This document shows positions 8,764 through 17,568 of a stretch of DNA of 64,000 nucleotides, one piece after another. The position numbers and the translations under genes were made by a program. The stretch is taken from NCBI RefSeq assembly GCF_029968035.1, contig NZ_JASCIQ010000005.1, positions 62,001-126,000 on the forward strand, in the 5' to 3' direction. The notes below the pieces were generated by a model. The model searched no databases and was not told where the DNA came from. It saw only the letters and a program-made list of their open reading frames with translations. This DNA is from Streptomyces cavernicola (lineage in GTDB: Bacteria; Actinomycetota; Actinomycetes; Streptomycetales; Streptomycetaceae). Within the stretch, counting starts at the first letter, position 1; each line of letters starts with the position of its first letter.

Positions 8764-9140
8764 CGCGCGCTCCTCAAGTTCTTCGTGCTGACTGCGAACA
8801 CTTACGGACCACTTATTGCCTTACGTCCCTAATGTCGCATATTTCCCACGAGGAGGAGTGGGCCGAGTGGCCCCCGTCTCACGTGACGTACCAGACAAAA
8901 GCCAAGCGAAATCGGGTGGTTGAGAGGCCACGATGCTGGGAACGCCGTGGTCCCGCTCAGGCCGTTGGGCCTGCTCCCCTTCCGCGTCTCTCCCTCCTCG
9001 TCCCCCACGCATGCCCGGAAATCCCGCCCGCAGCCTCAAGGGCGACCCGGAATTCCGCATCGAAAGATGAACGTTGCACCATAGAGGGTCGGCCGCAGAT
9101 CGGAGCGGCTGCCGAAAGCAGACACGGAAAGGGCACGGAC
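8764..9140. other. intergenic region between divergent genes
   Basis: 377 bases with no convincing gene. The 8790-8860 part is A/T-rich for this genome and probably holds the promoter of the SsgA-like gene. The rest is upstream sequence of the serine hydrolase. An open frame continues upstream of the hydrolase start, but its residues look like untranslated leader. Confidence 0.6.
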
Positions 9141-10304
9141 GTGGACGTCCAGGGCAGTGTGGCGTCGGGGTTCGAGCCCGTCGAAGCCGCCTTCGTACGC
9201 AACTTCGCCGAGCAGGGCGAGCGCGGGGCGGCCGTCGCCGTCTACCTGCACGGCCGCAAGGTCGTCGACCTGTGGGGCGGCGTCCGGGACGTGGACGGCG
9301 ACGAGCCCTGGCAGCAGGGCACCGCACAGATAGTCCGCTCCGCCACCAAGGGCGTCGCTGCCGCCGTGCCGCTGCTGCTGCACCAGCGCGGACTCCTCGA
9401 CCTGGACGCCCCGGTCGGCACGTACTGGCCCGAGTTCAAGGCCCAGGGCAAGGAGCGCACCCTCGTCCGCCACCTGCTCTCGCACCGCGCGGGCGTGCCC
9501 GTGCTCGACGAGCCGATCACGACCGCCGACCTCGCGCGCGGCCCCGAGGCGATCGCCGCGCAGGCCCCCGCCTGGGAGCCCGGCACCGACCACGGCTACC
9601 ACGCGCAGACGTACAGCTGGCTGATCGGCGAGCTGGTGCGACGCGTGACCGGGCGGAGCCTCGGGCGCTGGCTGGCCGAGGAGGTGGCCGGGCCGCTCGG
9701 CCTCGACCTGTGGCTCGGGCTGCCCGCGGCCGAGGCGGACCGCGTCGGCCGGGTCGGCCCCGTGGAGCCGCCCGAGGGCCGGCCCGGCAGCGCGCTGCGC
9801 CTCCGGTCCAAGCGGGACGTCGCCGAGGCCTACGCCGACCCGTCATCCCTCACCCGCCGCGCCTTCGCCGCGCTCCGCTCGCCCGACGAGAACTCCGCGG
9901 AGTACCGGGCCGCCGAGCTCCCCGCGTCCAACGGCATCGCCACCGCCCGCGCGCTCGCCCGCTTCTACGCCGGCCTCATCGGCGAAGTCGACGGCCACGC
10001 ACGGCTGTTCGCGCCCGCGACGGTGGCTCTCGCGCGTACGGAGGAATCGGCGGGGCCGGACCGGGTGCTCGTCGTGAACACCCGCTTCGGGCCCGGCTAC
10101 ATGTTGCACGGCCCCGCGTCCCCGCTGCTCGCCCCCGGCTCCTTCGGCCACCCCGGCCGCGGGGGGCCGCTCGCGTTCGCGGACCCGGAGTCGGGGGTGG
10201 GGTTCGGGTACGTGACGAACGGGCTGCGGACGGGGGTCACGGCGGACCCTCGGGCCCAGTCCTTGGTACGGGCGGTACGCGAGGCACTCGCCTCGACGAC
10301 TTGA
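9141..10304 (+). CDS. EstB-type serine hydrolase (beta-lactamase family)
   Basis: A 387-residue protein of the class C beta-lactamase/esterase superfamily. The nucleophile motif is SATK at residues 67-70, YSW provides the Tyr of the second motif, and GHPGRGG stands in for KTG. No signal peptide is visible, so it is likely cytoplasmic and more probably an esterase or peptidase than an antibiotic-resistance enzyme. The GTG at 9141 was chosen because homology-like sequence begins there and GGAAAGGG precedes it; the frame stays open further upstream. It ends against a repeat island. Confidence 0.9.
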   Translation: MDVQGSVASGFEPVEAAFVRNFAEQGERGAAVAVYLHGRKVVDLWGGVRDVDGDEPWQQGTAQIVRSATKGVAAAVPLLLHQRGLLDLDAPVGTYWPEFKAQGKERTLVRHLLSHRAGVPVLDEPITTADLARGPEAIAAQAPAWEPGTDHGYHAQTYSWLIGELVRRVTGRSLGRWLAEEVAGPLGLDLWLGLPAAEADRVGRVGPVEPPEGRPGSALRLRSKRDVAEAYADPSSLTRRAFAALRSPDENSAEYRAAELPASNGIATARALARFYAGLIGEVDGHARLFAPATVALARTEESAGPDRVLVVNTRFGPGYMLHGPASPLLAPGSFGHPGRGGPLAFADPESGVGFGYVTNGLRTGVTADPRAQSLVRAVREALASTT

Positions 10305-10305
10305 T

Positions 10306-10767
10306 CCCCTCCCCGCCCCTTCCCGAAGTCCTCAGCGGACGGCTCTCGGGGGCTGCGCCCCCGGGCCCCCACCCGCCCCGTCGCTCGGCTGTCGCGCCGT
10401 CGTGGCTGGTCGCGCAGTTCCCCGCGCCCCTGGCAGGGGGCTTCGCCCTCCAGCCCCCTGGCTGTCGTTCGGGTGCCGCGCCGTTGTGGCTGGTCGCGCA
10501 GTTCCCCGCGCCGCTTAAAAGCCAGCCCCCCCGGCGTCCGAGAGGCGGGGCAAAACCAGCCGGCCCGGCAAAACCAGCCCCTCCGGCGTTTGAGGAGCAG
10601 GGGTCCGGGGGCTGGCCCCCGAGACGGGGTCCGGGGCGGAGCCCCGAAGCGGGGTCCAGGGGCGGCAGCCACGGGCGGGGGCCCGGGGGCGGCAGCCACG
10701 GGCGGGGGCCGGGGGCGGAGCCCCCGGAGCTGTCCGCTGAGGACTTTAGGGAAGGGGCGGGGAGGGG
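10306..10767. repeat. composite intergenic repeat island A
   Basis: The island begins with CCCCGCCCCTTCCCGAAG and TCCTCAGCGGAC (10306-10340) and ends with the near-perfect inverse of that segment (10732-10767). Inside are two direct copies of a core module (about 10389-10431 and 10473-10515) containing GGTCGCGCAGTTCCCCGCGC, the CTCCGGCGTTTGAGGAG module (about 10580), and many short GGGGCNGNGCCCC hairpins. It separates two convergent genes. No gene is credible inside. Function unknown; termination and a mobile origin are both possible. Confidence 0.88.
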
Positions 10768-10784
10768 AAAAGCAGCCCCCAGGC

Positions 10785-11636
10785 TCACCCCGCGTGCAGC
10801 ATCAGGCCGATGCCAAGCACCATCAACCCCGCCGCAGCGATCCTCGGCATGCCGAACCTCTCCTTGAAGAAGACCGCCCCGATCGCCGCCCCCACGATGA
10901 TCGACGACTCCCGCAGCGCAGCGATCGGCGCGAGGGCCGCGCGGGTCTGGGCCCACAGGACGAGCCCGTACGCCACCACCGAGAGCCCCGCGCCGAGCAG
11001 CCCGTGGACCGCGTGCGGGCGGAGCAGGCCGGGCAGCCGGGACCGGTGCCGGTACAGCGCGTACGCCGGGATCGCGACGCCCTCCAGGATCATCAGCCAG
11101 GCGATGTAGCCGAGCGGGGTGCCGGAGGCGCGTACGCCCACGCCGTCCACGACCGTGTACGCCGCGATGGAGAGCCCCGTAGCCAGCGCCGCGAGCAGTG
11201 CGGGCCAGTGCGGGCGGCGGCCCGAGCCGCGGATGCCCCACAGAGCGAGCCCGACGAGGCCCGCGCAGGCCACGGCGACCCCGGTGAGCTGCCGGCCGTC
11301 GATGCGCTCGCCGACGAGGACGGCCGCGGCGACGGTCACGACGAGCGGTGCCGTACCCCGCGCGATCGGATACATCTGGCCGAAGTCGCCGAGGCTGAAC
11401 GACCGCATGAGCAGCGCCTGGTAGGCCACGTGCAGGACCGCCGAGGCGATCAGGAACGGCCACGCGCCGGCGGCCGGGAACGGGACGAAGCAGGCGAGGG
11501 CGGCGCCGATCAGGGCGCCGCCCCCGGATATCAGCGTGAACGCGACCAGCTGGTCCTTGATGCGGTGCGCCATCGCGTTCCAGCTGGCGTGCGTGACGGC
11601 GGCCAGGACGACCGCCCCCGCGACGAGCGGCGTCAC
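10785..11636 (-). CDS. EamA/DMT family transporter
   Basis: A 283-residue integral membrane protein with about ten helices and the two-fold EamA repeat, typical of drug/metabolite transporters. The GTG at 11636 overlaps the stop of the YbaK-like gene (GTGA), so the two are translationally coupled. An upstream extension of the frame is Arg/Gly-rich and is rejected. The family exports amino acids, sugars or other metabolites; the cargo is unknown. Confidence 0.9.
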   Translation of the reverse strand: MTPLVAGAVVLAAVTHASWNAMAHRIKDQLVAFTLISGGGALIGAALACFVPFPAAGAWPFLIASAVLHVAYQALLMRSFSLGDFGQMYPIARGTAPLVVTVAAAVLVGERIDGRQLTGVAVACAGLVGLALWGIRGSGRRPHWPALLAALATGLSIAAYTVVDGVGVRASGTPLGYIAWLMILEGVAIPAYALYRHRSRLPGLLRPHAVHGLLGAGLSVVAYGLVLWAQTRAALAPIAALRESSIIVGAAIGAVFFKERFGMPRIAAAGLMVLGIGLMLHAG

Positions 11637-12151
11637 GCGTCGGCCTCGGGAGCCTTTGCCGCCTCGCGGACGTCGACGAGCGTGCCGCCCGCGTGCGCGA
11701 CGAGCGCCTTCGGGTCCATCGGGAACACGGTGTGCGGGGTGCCCGCGGCCGCCCACACCACATCGTGGTCGAGCAGCCCGCGGTCGGCGAGGACCCGGGT
11801 GCGGGTGCGGTGCCCGAAGGGCGGCACCCCGCCGATCGCGTACCCGGTGGTCTCCCGTACGACGTCCGCGCCCGGCCGCGTGACCTTCTCCGCGCCCAGC
11901 TCCCGCCGTACGAGCTCCATGTCCACCCGCGACGCCCCGTCCATCAGGACCAGCACCGGAACCCCGTCCGCGGCGAAGATCAGCGACTTGACGATCTCGC
12001 CGAGCGCGCAGCCCACCGCCTCCGCGGCCTGCGCGGCGGTGCGGGTGGCGTCCGGGAAGGCGCGGACCTCGGACAGGACGGATTCCAGGCCGAGTTCAGA
12101 CAGGGCCTCGGCGAAACGGGGGTGGGCGGCGGTGCCGGAAGAGCTGGTCAT
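11633..12151 (-). CDS. YbaK/aminoacyl-tRNA deacylase domain protein
   Basis: A 172-residue single-domain YbaK/ProX-type protein. The segments EIVKSLIFAADGVPVLVLMDGA, with the conserved Lys, and TGYAIGGVPPFGH are typical. Family members hydrolyse mischarged tRNAs (such as Cys-tRNA-Pro or Ala-tRNA-Pro) in trans as a fidelity factor. It is first in a two-gene operon with the DMT transporter, overlapping by four bases. The RBS is weak. The exact tRNA substrate cannot be read. Confidence 0.9.
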   Translation of the reverse strand: MTSSSGTAAHPRFAEALSELGLESVLSEVRAFPDATRTAAQAAEAVGCALGEIVKSLIFAADGVPVLVLMDGASRVDMELVRRELGAEKVTRPGADVVRETTGYAIGGVPPFGHRTRTRVLADRGLLDHDVVWAAAGTPHTVFPMDPKALVAHAGGTLVDVREAAKAPEADA

Positions 12152-12213
12152 GGCCGCACGCTAGCTGTACGTGTACGGGGCACGCGACCACAATCCGGCC
12201 CGTCCGATCAGAA

Positions 12214-13968
12214 CTACGCCCCGCCCCGCAGCACCGCAGCCACCAGCGGGCCCGACGAGGTGCCGCCGCGGCCGCCCTCCTGGATGACCGCGGCCGCGGC
12301 CAGGTCGCCGCGCCAGGCGGTGAACCAGCCGTTGGGCTTCTTCTGCCCGTCGACCTCGGCCGAGCCGGTCTTGCCGCCGATGTCGGGGCCGAGCCCGGAC
12401 ATCGCCTCGGCGGCCGAGCCGGAGGTCGCGGTGTACTCCAGGAGCTCCTTCAGCTGGGCCTGGGCCGACGGCTTCAGCTTGCGCGGGGCCGTCGCAAGCG
12501 TGCGGCCGTCCACGTCGGGGGAGACCAGGTACGGCTGGTTGAACGTGCCCGTCTTGGCGGTCGCGATGAACGACGCCACGTTCAGCGGGTTCATCCGCAC
12601 CCCGCCCTGCCCGATCAGCGAGGCGGCCATCTGCGCGTCGGACTGCACCGGCACCGCGCCGTCGAAGGTGGAGACGCCGCTGGTCCAGTTGCCGCGGCCG
12701 AGCCCGAAGACCTCCTGGGCCTGCTTGGTCAGGTCGTCGTCCTTGAGCTTCTGCGCCTGCGAGATGAACGCGGTGTTGCAGGACGCGGCGAAGCTGGAGC
12801 GGAACGTGCCGTTCTTGATCTCGAACTTCTCGACGTTCTGGAACTTCCAGCCGCCGTACGTCTCGTACTTGGGGCACGGGTGCGGCTTGTCGATGCCCGC
12901 GAGGCCCTTCTCCAGGAGCATCGACGCGGACACGATCTTGAACGTGGAGCCCGGCGCGAGCGAGCCCTGCAGCGCGACGTTGAACCCCGACGTGTTGGAG
13001 TTGGCGGCCGCGAGCACCTCGCCCGTGGACGGCTTGAGGACCACGACGGAGGCGCGCTTCCGCTTCGCCACCTCGGCCTCGGCGTTGGCCTGCGCCTTCG
13101 CGCTGATCGTGGTCTCGACGGTGCCGGGCGTGCCCTTGGTGAGCGTGAGCAGCGTCTTGTCCGGCAGAGCCTTGTCGTCGGAGTCCTTGTCGGCGGAGTC
13201 CGAAGCGCCCGACTTCTTCGCCGCCCCCGAGTCGCCCCGCACGATGCGGAGTTCGACGCCGGGCTCGCCGCCCGCCTGGTCGCCGTACTTCTCGCGCAGC
13301 GAGTCCAGGACCGTGCCGAGCGAGGGATACTTCTGCACGGTCAGCTCCGCGCCGTCCCGGTCCATGGCCTTGATCGGCGGCTTCCCGGACTCGTCGGCGC
13401 GCAGCGAGTCGCCCTCGCGCAGCTCCGGGTGGACCACGGAAGGCTGCCAGCGCACGACCGGCTTCCCGGTCTTCTCGTCGCGTACGACGGTGAGTTCGGA
13501 TTCGTACGCGAAGGGCTTGTTCGTTCCCTCGTACGAGGCCACGGCCGAGACCGAGAACGGCACCTGCCGGCCGCTCGCCCGCCCCGGCTCCAGCTGGACC
13601 TTCGTCAGGTGGGCGTCCTTGCGGTACGAGGTGAGGGCCTTGCCGGCGGCCTCGGCGTCGTCGGTCAGCGCGGCCGCGGCGGCGGCGTCGCCCTTCGCCC
13701 ACGCGGCGAGGAACTCCCCACTCGTGGACCGGACTTCGGCGGCGCTCGGCGGGCCGAGCTCCTTCTTGGGCTCGCCCGCGGCCGTGCGGTCACCGCCCTG
13801 CGACGCCGCGGTGTTCTCGGAGCCGCCGCCGGTCAGGGCGTACGCGGTGAAGCCCGCGCCGGCCGCGACCGCGACGACGGCGGCCCCGATCAGCGCGATC
13901 TTGACCTCCTTGCGCATCCCGCTCCTGGCGCCCGCCGCTCCGGTGCCGTGCCCGCCCTCGGGTTCCAT
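12214..13968 (-). CDS. class B penicillin-binding protein with NTF2-like domain
   Basis: A 584-residue membrane-anchored transpeptidase. Order: short cytoplasmic tail, one membrane helix (23-46), an NTF2-like/MecA N-terminal domain (about 75-190), a linker, and a transpeptidase domain with all three active-site motifs (S341-T-F-K344, S396-C-N398, K533-T-G535). It cross-links peptidoglycan outside the membrane. AGGAGA lies upstream of the ATG. It lies next to the O-mannosyltransferase gene on the same strand. The low-affinity PBP2a-like N-domain is common in Streptomyces and does not itself show beta-lactam resistance. Confidence 0.95.
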   Translation of the reverse strand: MEPEGGHGTGAAGARSGMRKEVKIALIGAAVVAVAAGAGFTAYALTGGGSENTAASQGGDRTAAGEPKKELGPPSAAEVRSTSGEFLAAWAKGDAAAAAALTDDAEAAGKALTSYRKDAHLTKVQLEPGRASGRQVPFSVSAVASYEGTNKPFAYESELTVVRDEKTGKPVVRWQPSVVHPELREGDSLRADESGKPPIKAMDRDGAELTVQKYPSLGTVLDSLREKYGDQAGGEPGVELRIVRGDSGAAKKSGASDSADKDSDDKALPDKTLLTLTKGTPGTVETTISAKAQANAEAEVAKRKRASVVVLKPSTGEVLAAANSNTSGFNVALQGSLAPGSTFKIVSASMLLEKGLAGIDKPHPCPKYETYGGWKFQNVEKFEIKNGTFRSSFAASCNTAFISQAQKLKDDDLTKQAQEVFGLGRGNWTSGVSTFDGAVPVQSDAQMAASLIGQGGVRMNPLNVASFIATAKTGTFNQPYLVSPDVDGRTLATAPRKLKPSAQAQLKELLEYTATSGSAAEAMSGLGPDIGGKTGSAEVDGQKKPNGWFTAWRGDLAAAAVIQEGGRGGTSSGPLVAAVLRGGA

Positions 13969-14155
13969 GCGCTCTCTCCTGACAGCTGCTTCTTCGTCCG
14001 CGGATGCCCGCGCTTTTTCGACCTGACCGGCCGAATGCGCACCCTATAGGCCCCAAGTGACGACTCTCGCCGGTCGGGTGACCGGATCAGCGCTGCTCCA
14101 GGTCAACCGCCCGCCGGAACCGGAGCCGTTATGAGAACGGGATGTGCCGGGCCGC

Positions 14156-15901
14156 TCACACCCAGGTGTCGAACCACATCCGGGCCCGCCACGCGTCCAC
14201 CGGGATCGGGGTGCCGGTGTAAATGGGCCAGAAGTAGACGAAGTTCCAGATGATCAGCAGGACCAGGACGCCCGCGCCCACCGCGCCCACGATGCGGCGG
14301 CGCTCCGTCGAGCCGGGCGGGCCGAGGATCGCGCCGATCATCATCGCCAGGGCCAGGCACAGGAACGGCACGAAGACCACGGCGTAGAAGTAGAAGATCG
14401 TCCGCTCCTGGTACATGAGCCAGGGCAGATAGCCCGCCGCGATCCCGCACAGGATCGCGCCCGCCCGCCAGTCCCGGCGGAACAGCCAGCGCCACAGCAC
14501 GTACGCCACCGCGAAGCAGGCCGCCCACCACAGCAGCGGGGTGCCGAGCGCGAGGACCTCCGCCGCGCACTTCTCGGCCGCGTCCGCCGGGCAGCCGTCC
14601 ACGCCGGGCGCCGGGGACTCGTAGTAGTAGGAGACGGGCCGGCCGAGGACCAGCCAGCTCCACGGGTTGGACTCGTAGGTGTGGCCGGAGGTCAGGCCGA
14701 TGTGGAACTGGTAGACCTCGTACTCGTAGTGCCACAGGGAGCGCAGCCAGTCCGGCAGGAACGTCCAGTCGCCGCCCTTGCCCGCGGTGGTCGCCCAGTT
14801 CCGGAAGTAGCCGTCGTCGGAGGCGATCCAGCCGGCCCACGAGGCCACGTACGTCGCGACCGCCACCGGCACCGTCGACACGAACGCCGGCAGCACATCG
14901 CGCTTCAGGACCGCGAGGTACGGGCGGCCCGCGCCCGCGACGCGGCGGGCGCCGACGTCCCAGAGGACCGACATCAGGGCGAACGCGGCCAGGATGTAGA
15001 GGCCGTTCCACTTCGTGGCGAAGGCCAGGCCGAGGCAGACCCCGGCCGCGATCCGCCACGGCCGCAGGCCGAGCCGGGCGGTCTCGGCGACCTCCGCGTC
15101 CGGCCGTACGACACCGTCCTCGTCCTCGTAGAGCTGCGCGAGGAGCCGTGCCCGCGACTTGTCCCGGTCCACGACCAGGCAGCCGAACGCGGCGACCACG
15201 AAGAACATCAGGACCAGGTCGAGCAGCGCGGTCCGGCTCATCACGAAGTGCAGGCCGTCCACCGCGAGCAGCCCGCCCGCGAGGCAGCCGAGGAACGTCG
15301 AGCGGAACAGGCGGCGTCCGATCCGGCAGATGAGCAGCACCGACAGCGTGCCGAGCAGCGCCGTCATGAACCGCCAGCCGAACGGCGTGAAGCCGTGCAT
15401 CCACTCGCCGAGGCCGATGATCCACTTGCCGACCGGCGGATGCACCACATACGCGGCCTCATGCCCGAGCGGGACGTCGGAGCCGAGCCGGATGACCTCG
15501 TCGTTGTAGTCCTTGGGCCAGTTCACCTCGTAGCCGCGGTGCAGCAGCGCCCAGGCGTCCTTGGCGTAGTACGTCTCGTCGAATATCACCTTGTTCGGCC
15601 GGCCCAGGTGCCAGAACCGCAGGACGCCCGCGACGAGGGCGACGAGCAGCGGGCCCGCCCAGGCGAGCAGCCGGTTCAGCGTCGCGGCCCGGTCGGCGCC
15701 GACCCCGAGCGCGGACCACAGGCGGGGGCCGGGCTCGGTGAAGGGCGGGACCAGGCGGGTCGAGATGTTCGCGCCGGGCCTCGCCGTGTAGCCGAACCGG
15801 CGCAGCCGCAGCTGCCAGGCCCGCTGCACGGGCTCCTCCGTCTCGGTGGCCCGGTCCGCTGGCGCGTCGGTGGAGTCCGTCGTGGACGCTGCACTGGTCA
15901 C
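14156..15901 (-). CDS. pmt: protein O-mannosyltransferase (PMT family)
   Basis: A 581-residue polytopic enzyme of the GT39 family. The signature acidic motif is in the first extracytoplasmic loop (KVIFDETYYAKDAW), followed by HPPVGKWIIGLGEW and MSRTALLDL, with about ten membrane helices in all. It transfers mannose from polyprenyl-phosphate mannose to Ser/Thr of secreted proteins; the S. coelicolor homologue is needed for the phiC31 receptor glycoprotein (established). The GTG at 15901 is preferred because further upstream codons overlap the rsmI promoter. It is divergent from rsmI with 134 bases between. Confidence 0.93.
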   Translation of the reverse strand: MTSAASTTDSTDAPADRATETEEPVQRAWQLRLRRFGYTARPGANISTRLVPPFTEPGPRLWSALGVGADRAATLNRLLAWAGPLLVALVAGVLRFWHLGRPNKVIFDETYYAKDAWALLHRGYEVNWPKDYNDEVIRLGSDVPLGHEAAYVVHPPVGKWIIGLGEWMHGFTPFGWRFMTALLGTLSVLLICRIGRRLFRSTFLGCLAGGLLAVDGLHFVMSRTALLDLVLMFFVVAAFGCLVVDRDKSRARLLAQLYEDEDGVVRPDAEVAETARLGLRPWRIAAGVCLGLAFATKWNGLYILAAFALMSVLWDVGARRVAGAGRPYLAVLKRDVLPAFVSTVPVAVATYVASWAGWIASDDGYFRNWATTAGKGGDWTFLPDWLRSLWHYEYEVYQFHIGLTSGHTYESNPWSWLVLGRPVSYYYESPAPGVDGCPADAAEKCAAEVLALGTPLLWWAACFAVAYVLWRWLFRRDWRAGAILCGIAAGYLPWLMYQERTIFYFYAVVFVPFLCLALAMMIGAILGPPGSTERRRIVGAVGAGVLVLLIIWNFVYFWPIYTGTPIPVDAWRARMWFDTWV

Positions 15902-16035
15902 CGCGCCATCGTAGGGAACGACACTGTGCCGGGACTCGGGTACTCGGCACCCGGGCGAGGCCCGGCCCGCATCCCGGCCCATGAGTGGTCCGCCCGGCGG
16001 GCGGGGCAGTGCCCGTTCCCTGCGAGGATGGCCCC

Positions 16036-16914
16036 GTGACAGCAGGAACGCTCGTACTCGCAGGCACCCCCATCGGCGACACCTCCGACGCCCCGCCCCG
16101 GCTCGCCGCCGAGCTGGAGTCGGCGGACATCGTGGCCGCCGAGGACACCCGCAGGCTCCGCCGCCTCACCCAGGCGCTCGGCGTGCAGCCGGCCGGCCGG
16201 ATCGTCTCGTACTTCGAGGGCAACGAGGCCGCCCGTACGCCGGAGCTGGTCGAGGCGCTCGCGGGCGGGTCGCGGGTGCTGCTCGTCACCGACGCGGGGA
16301 TGCCGTCCGTGTCCGACCCGGGCTACCGCCTGGTCGCCGCCGCCGTCGAGCGGGACATCAAGGTCACCGCCGTGCCCGGTCCGTCCGCGGTGCTCACGGC
16401 GCTCGCCCTGTCCGGGCTTCCCGTGGACCGCTTCTGCTTCGAGGGCTTCCTGCCGCGCAAGGCCGGCGAGCGCCGCAGCCGCCTCGCCGAGGTCGCCGAC
16501 GAGCGCCGCACCCTCGTCTACTTCGAGGCCCCGCACCGCCTCGACGACACCCTCGCCGCGATGGCCGAGGCCTTCGGCGAGCAGCGCCGCGCGGCCGTCT
16601 GCCGCGAGCTGACCAAGACGTACGAGGAAGTGAAGCGCGGCCCGCTCGGCGAGCTCGCCGCCTGGGCCGCCGAGGGGGTGCGCGGCGAGATCACCGTCGT
16701 CGTCGAGGGCGCCGCCGAGACCGTCGAGGAGCTCGACGCGGACGAGCTGGTGCGCAGGGTGCAGGTGCGCGAGGAGGCGGGCGAGCGACGCAAGGAGGCG
16801 ATCGCGGCGGTCGCGGCCGAGGCGGGGCTACCCAAGCGCGAGGTGTTCGATGCCGTGGTCGCGGCAAAGAATGCGGCTCGCAGCGCGCCACAGGACGGCA
16901 AAGGACTAACCTGA
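16036..16914 (+). CDS. rsmI: 16S rRNA 2'-O-methyltransferase RsmI
   Basis: A 292-residue tetrapyrrole-methylase-fold enzyme. LAGTPIGDTSDAP at the N-terminus, VAAEDTR, YFEGNEA and TDAGMPSVSDPGYRLV are family hallmarks. It methylates the ribose of C1402 in 16S rRNA using SAM. The GTG was chosen because GAGG precedes it and the family N-terminus begins there. It is divergent from pmt. A C-terminal Glu/Lys/Ala-rich helix ends the protein. Confidence 0.95.
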   Translation: MTAGTLVLAGTPIGDTSDAPPRLAAELESADIVAAEDTRRLRRLTQALGVQPAGRIVSYFEGNEAARTPELVEALAGGSRVLLVTDAGMPSVSDPGYRLVAAAVERDIKVTAVPGPSAVLTALALSGLPVDRFCFEGFLPRKAGERRSRLAEVADERRTLVYFEAPHRLDDTLAAMAEAFGEQRRAAVCRELTKTYEEVKRGPLGELAAWAAEGVRGEITVVVEGAAETVEELDADELVRRVQVREEAGERRKEAIAAVAAEAGLPKREVFDAVVAAKNAARSAPQDGKGLT

Positions 16915-17084
16915 AAGGCAAAGCCCAGGCCGCGCACCAGGCCGGTTCTTCCTGGAGAAGGCCAAGAACGCTCCAATACTCGACAGGTCTGATGCGCTCC
17001 CACCGGGCGCGGGCGTCCACTGGATGTGAAGGGACGCGAGCCCCGTCCCGGTACGTGCTTGTCCAGCGGACAAGAGGAGCTGGC

Positions 17085-17558
17085 ATGAGTGAGACCACCG
17101 GCCGCATCGCCACGGGTATGCCGCACGAGGCCATAGCCACCGTTCAGGAGTCGTACTCCTTCGCCTGCATGCGCTGCGGGCACGGATGGGAGCAGTCGTA
17201 CGACATCGAGCACTTCGTCGACGGCAAGGGCAACGAATTCGTGATGTACGTGGTCGACGGCCACCGGGTGCCGTCCCCGCTGACCCGGCCCACCTGTATG
17301 AACTGCGGCGGCCATGTCGTCCGGATCATGCGGGCGGGGCAGGTGTCCTCGGTGCAGAGGATCCCTTACGGGCAGCCTTTCGAGTACGCAGGCCAGCCCG
17401 CGGCGGAGAAGGCGGAGAAGGCGGAGCCCGAGGAGGCCGCGGCGCCCGAGTCCGGGGAGGACGTCGCCCGGAAGTCCGAGCGCCACTGGCACCTCTCCGA
17501 CCTGCTGCGCCCCTTCCGGCACCACCACGACGAGGAGCGGCGGCAGCCGCCTTCGTAG
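17085..17558 (+). CDS. zinc-ribbon protein of unknown function
   Basis: A 157-residue protein with two CxxC pairs, C28-C31 (CMRCGHGWEQSYD) and C71-C74 (CMNCGGH), that should form one zinc ribbon. The middle is beta-rich; the tail is acidic then His/Arg-rich (residues 105-157) and probably disordered. AGAGGAG precedes the ATG. It lies between rsmI and tatD, with only ten bases to tatD, so it is probably in their operon. I do not recognise a named family. Confidence 0.85.
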   Translation: MSETTGRIATGMPHEAIATVQESYSFACMRCGHGWEQSYDIEHFVDGKGNEFVMYVVDGHRVPSPLTRPTCMNCGGHVVRIMRAGQVSSVQRIPYGQPFEYAGQPAAEKAEKAEPEEAAAPESGEDVARKSERHWHLSDLLRPFRHHHDEERRQPPS

Positions 17559-17568
17559 GATCGGAGGC

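Noticed and set aside
8733..9140. N-terminal extension of the serine hydrolase
   Set aside because: The extra 136 codons have no homology-like sequence and cover the promoter region of the divergent SsgA-like gene; a GTG with an RBS lies at 9141.
9141..10304. Secreted beta-lactamase
   Set aside because: SATK is present but there is no signal peptide, and the third motif is HPG rather than KTG; an EstB-type esterase is more likely.
12214..13968. mecA-like beta-lactam resistance determinant
   Set aside because: The NTF2-like domain is common to many actinomycete PBPs, and the setting is housekeeping with no regulator or mobile DNA.
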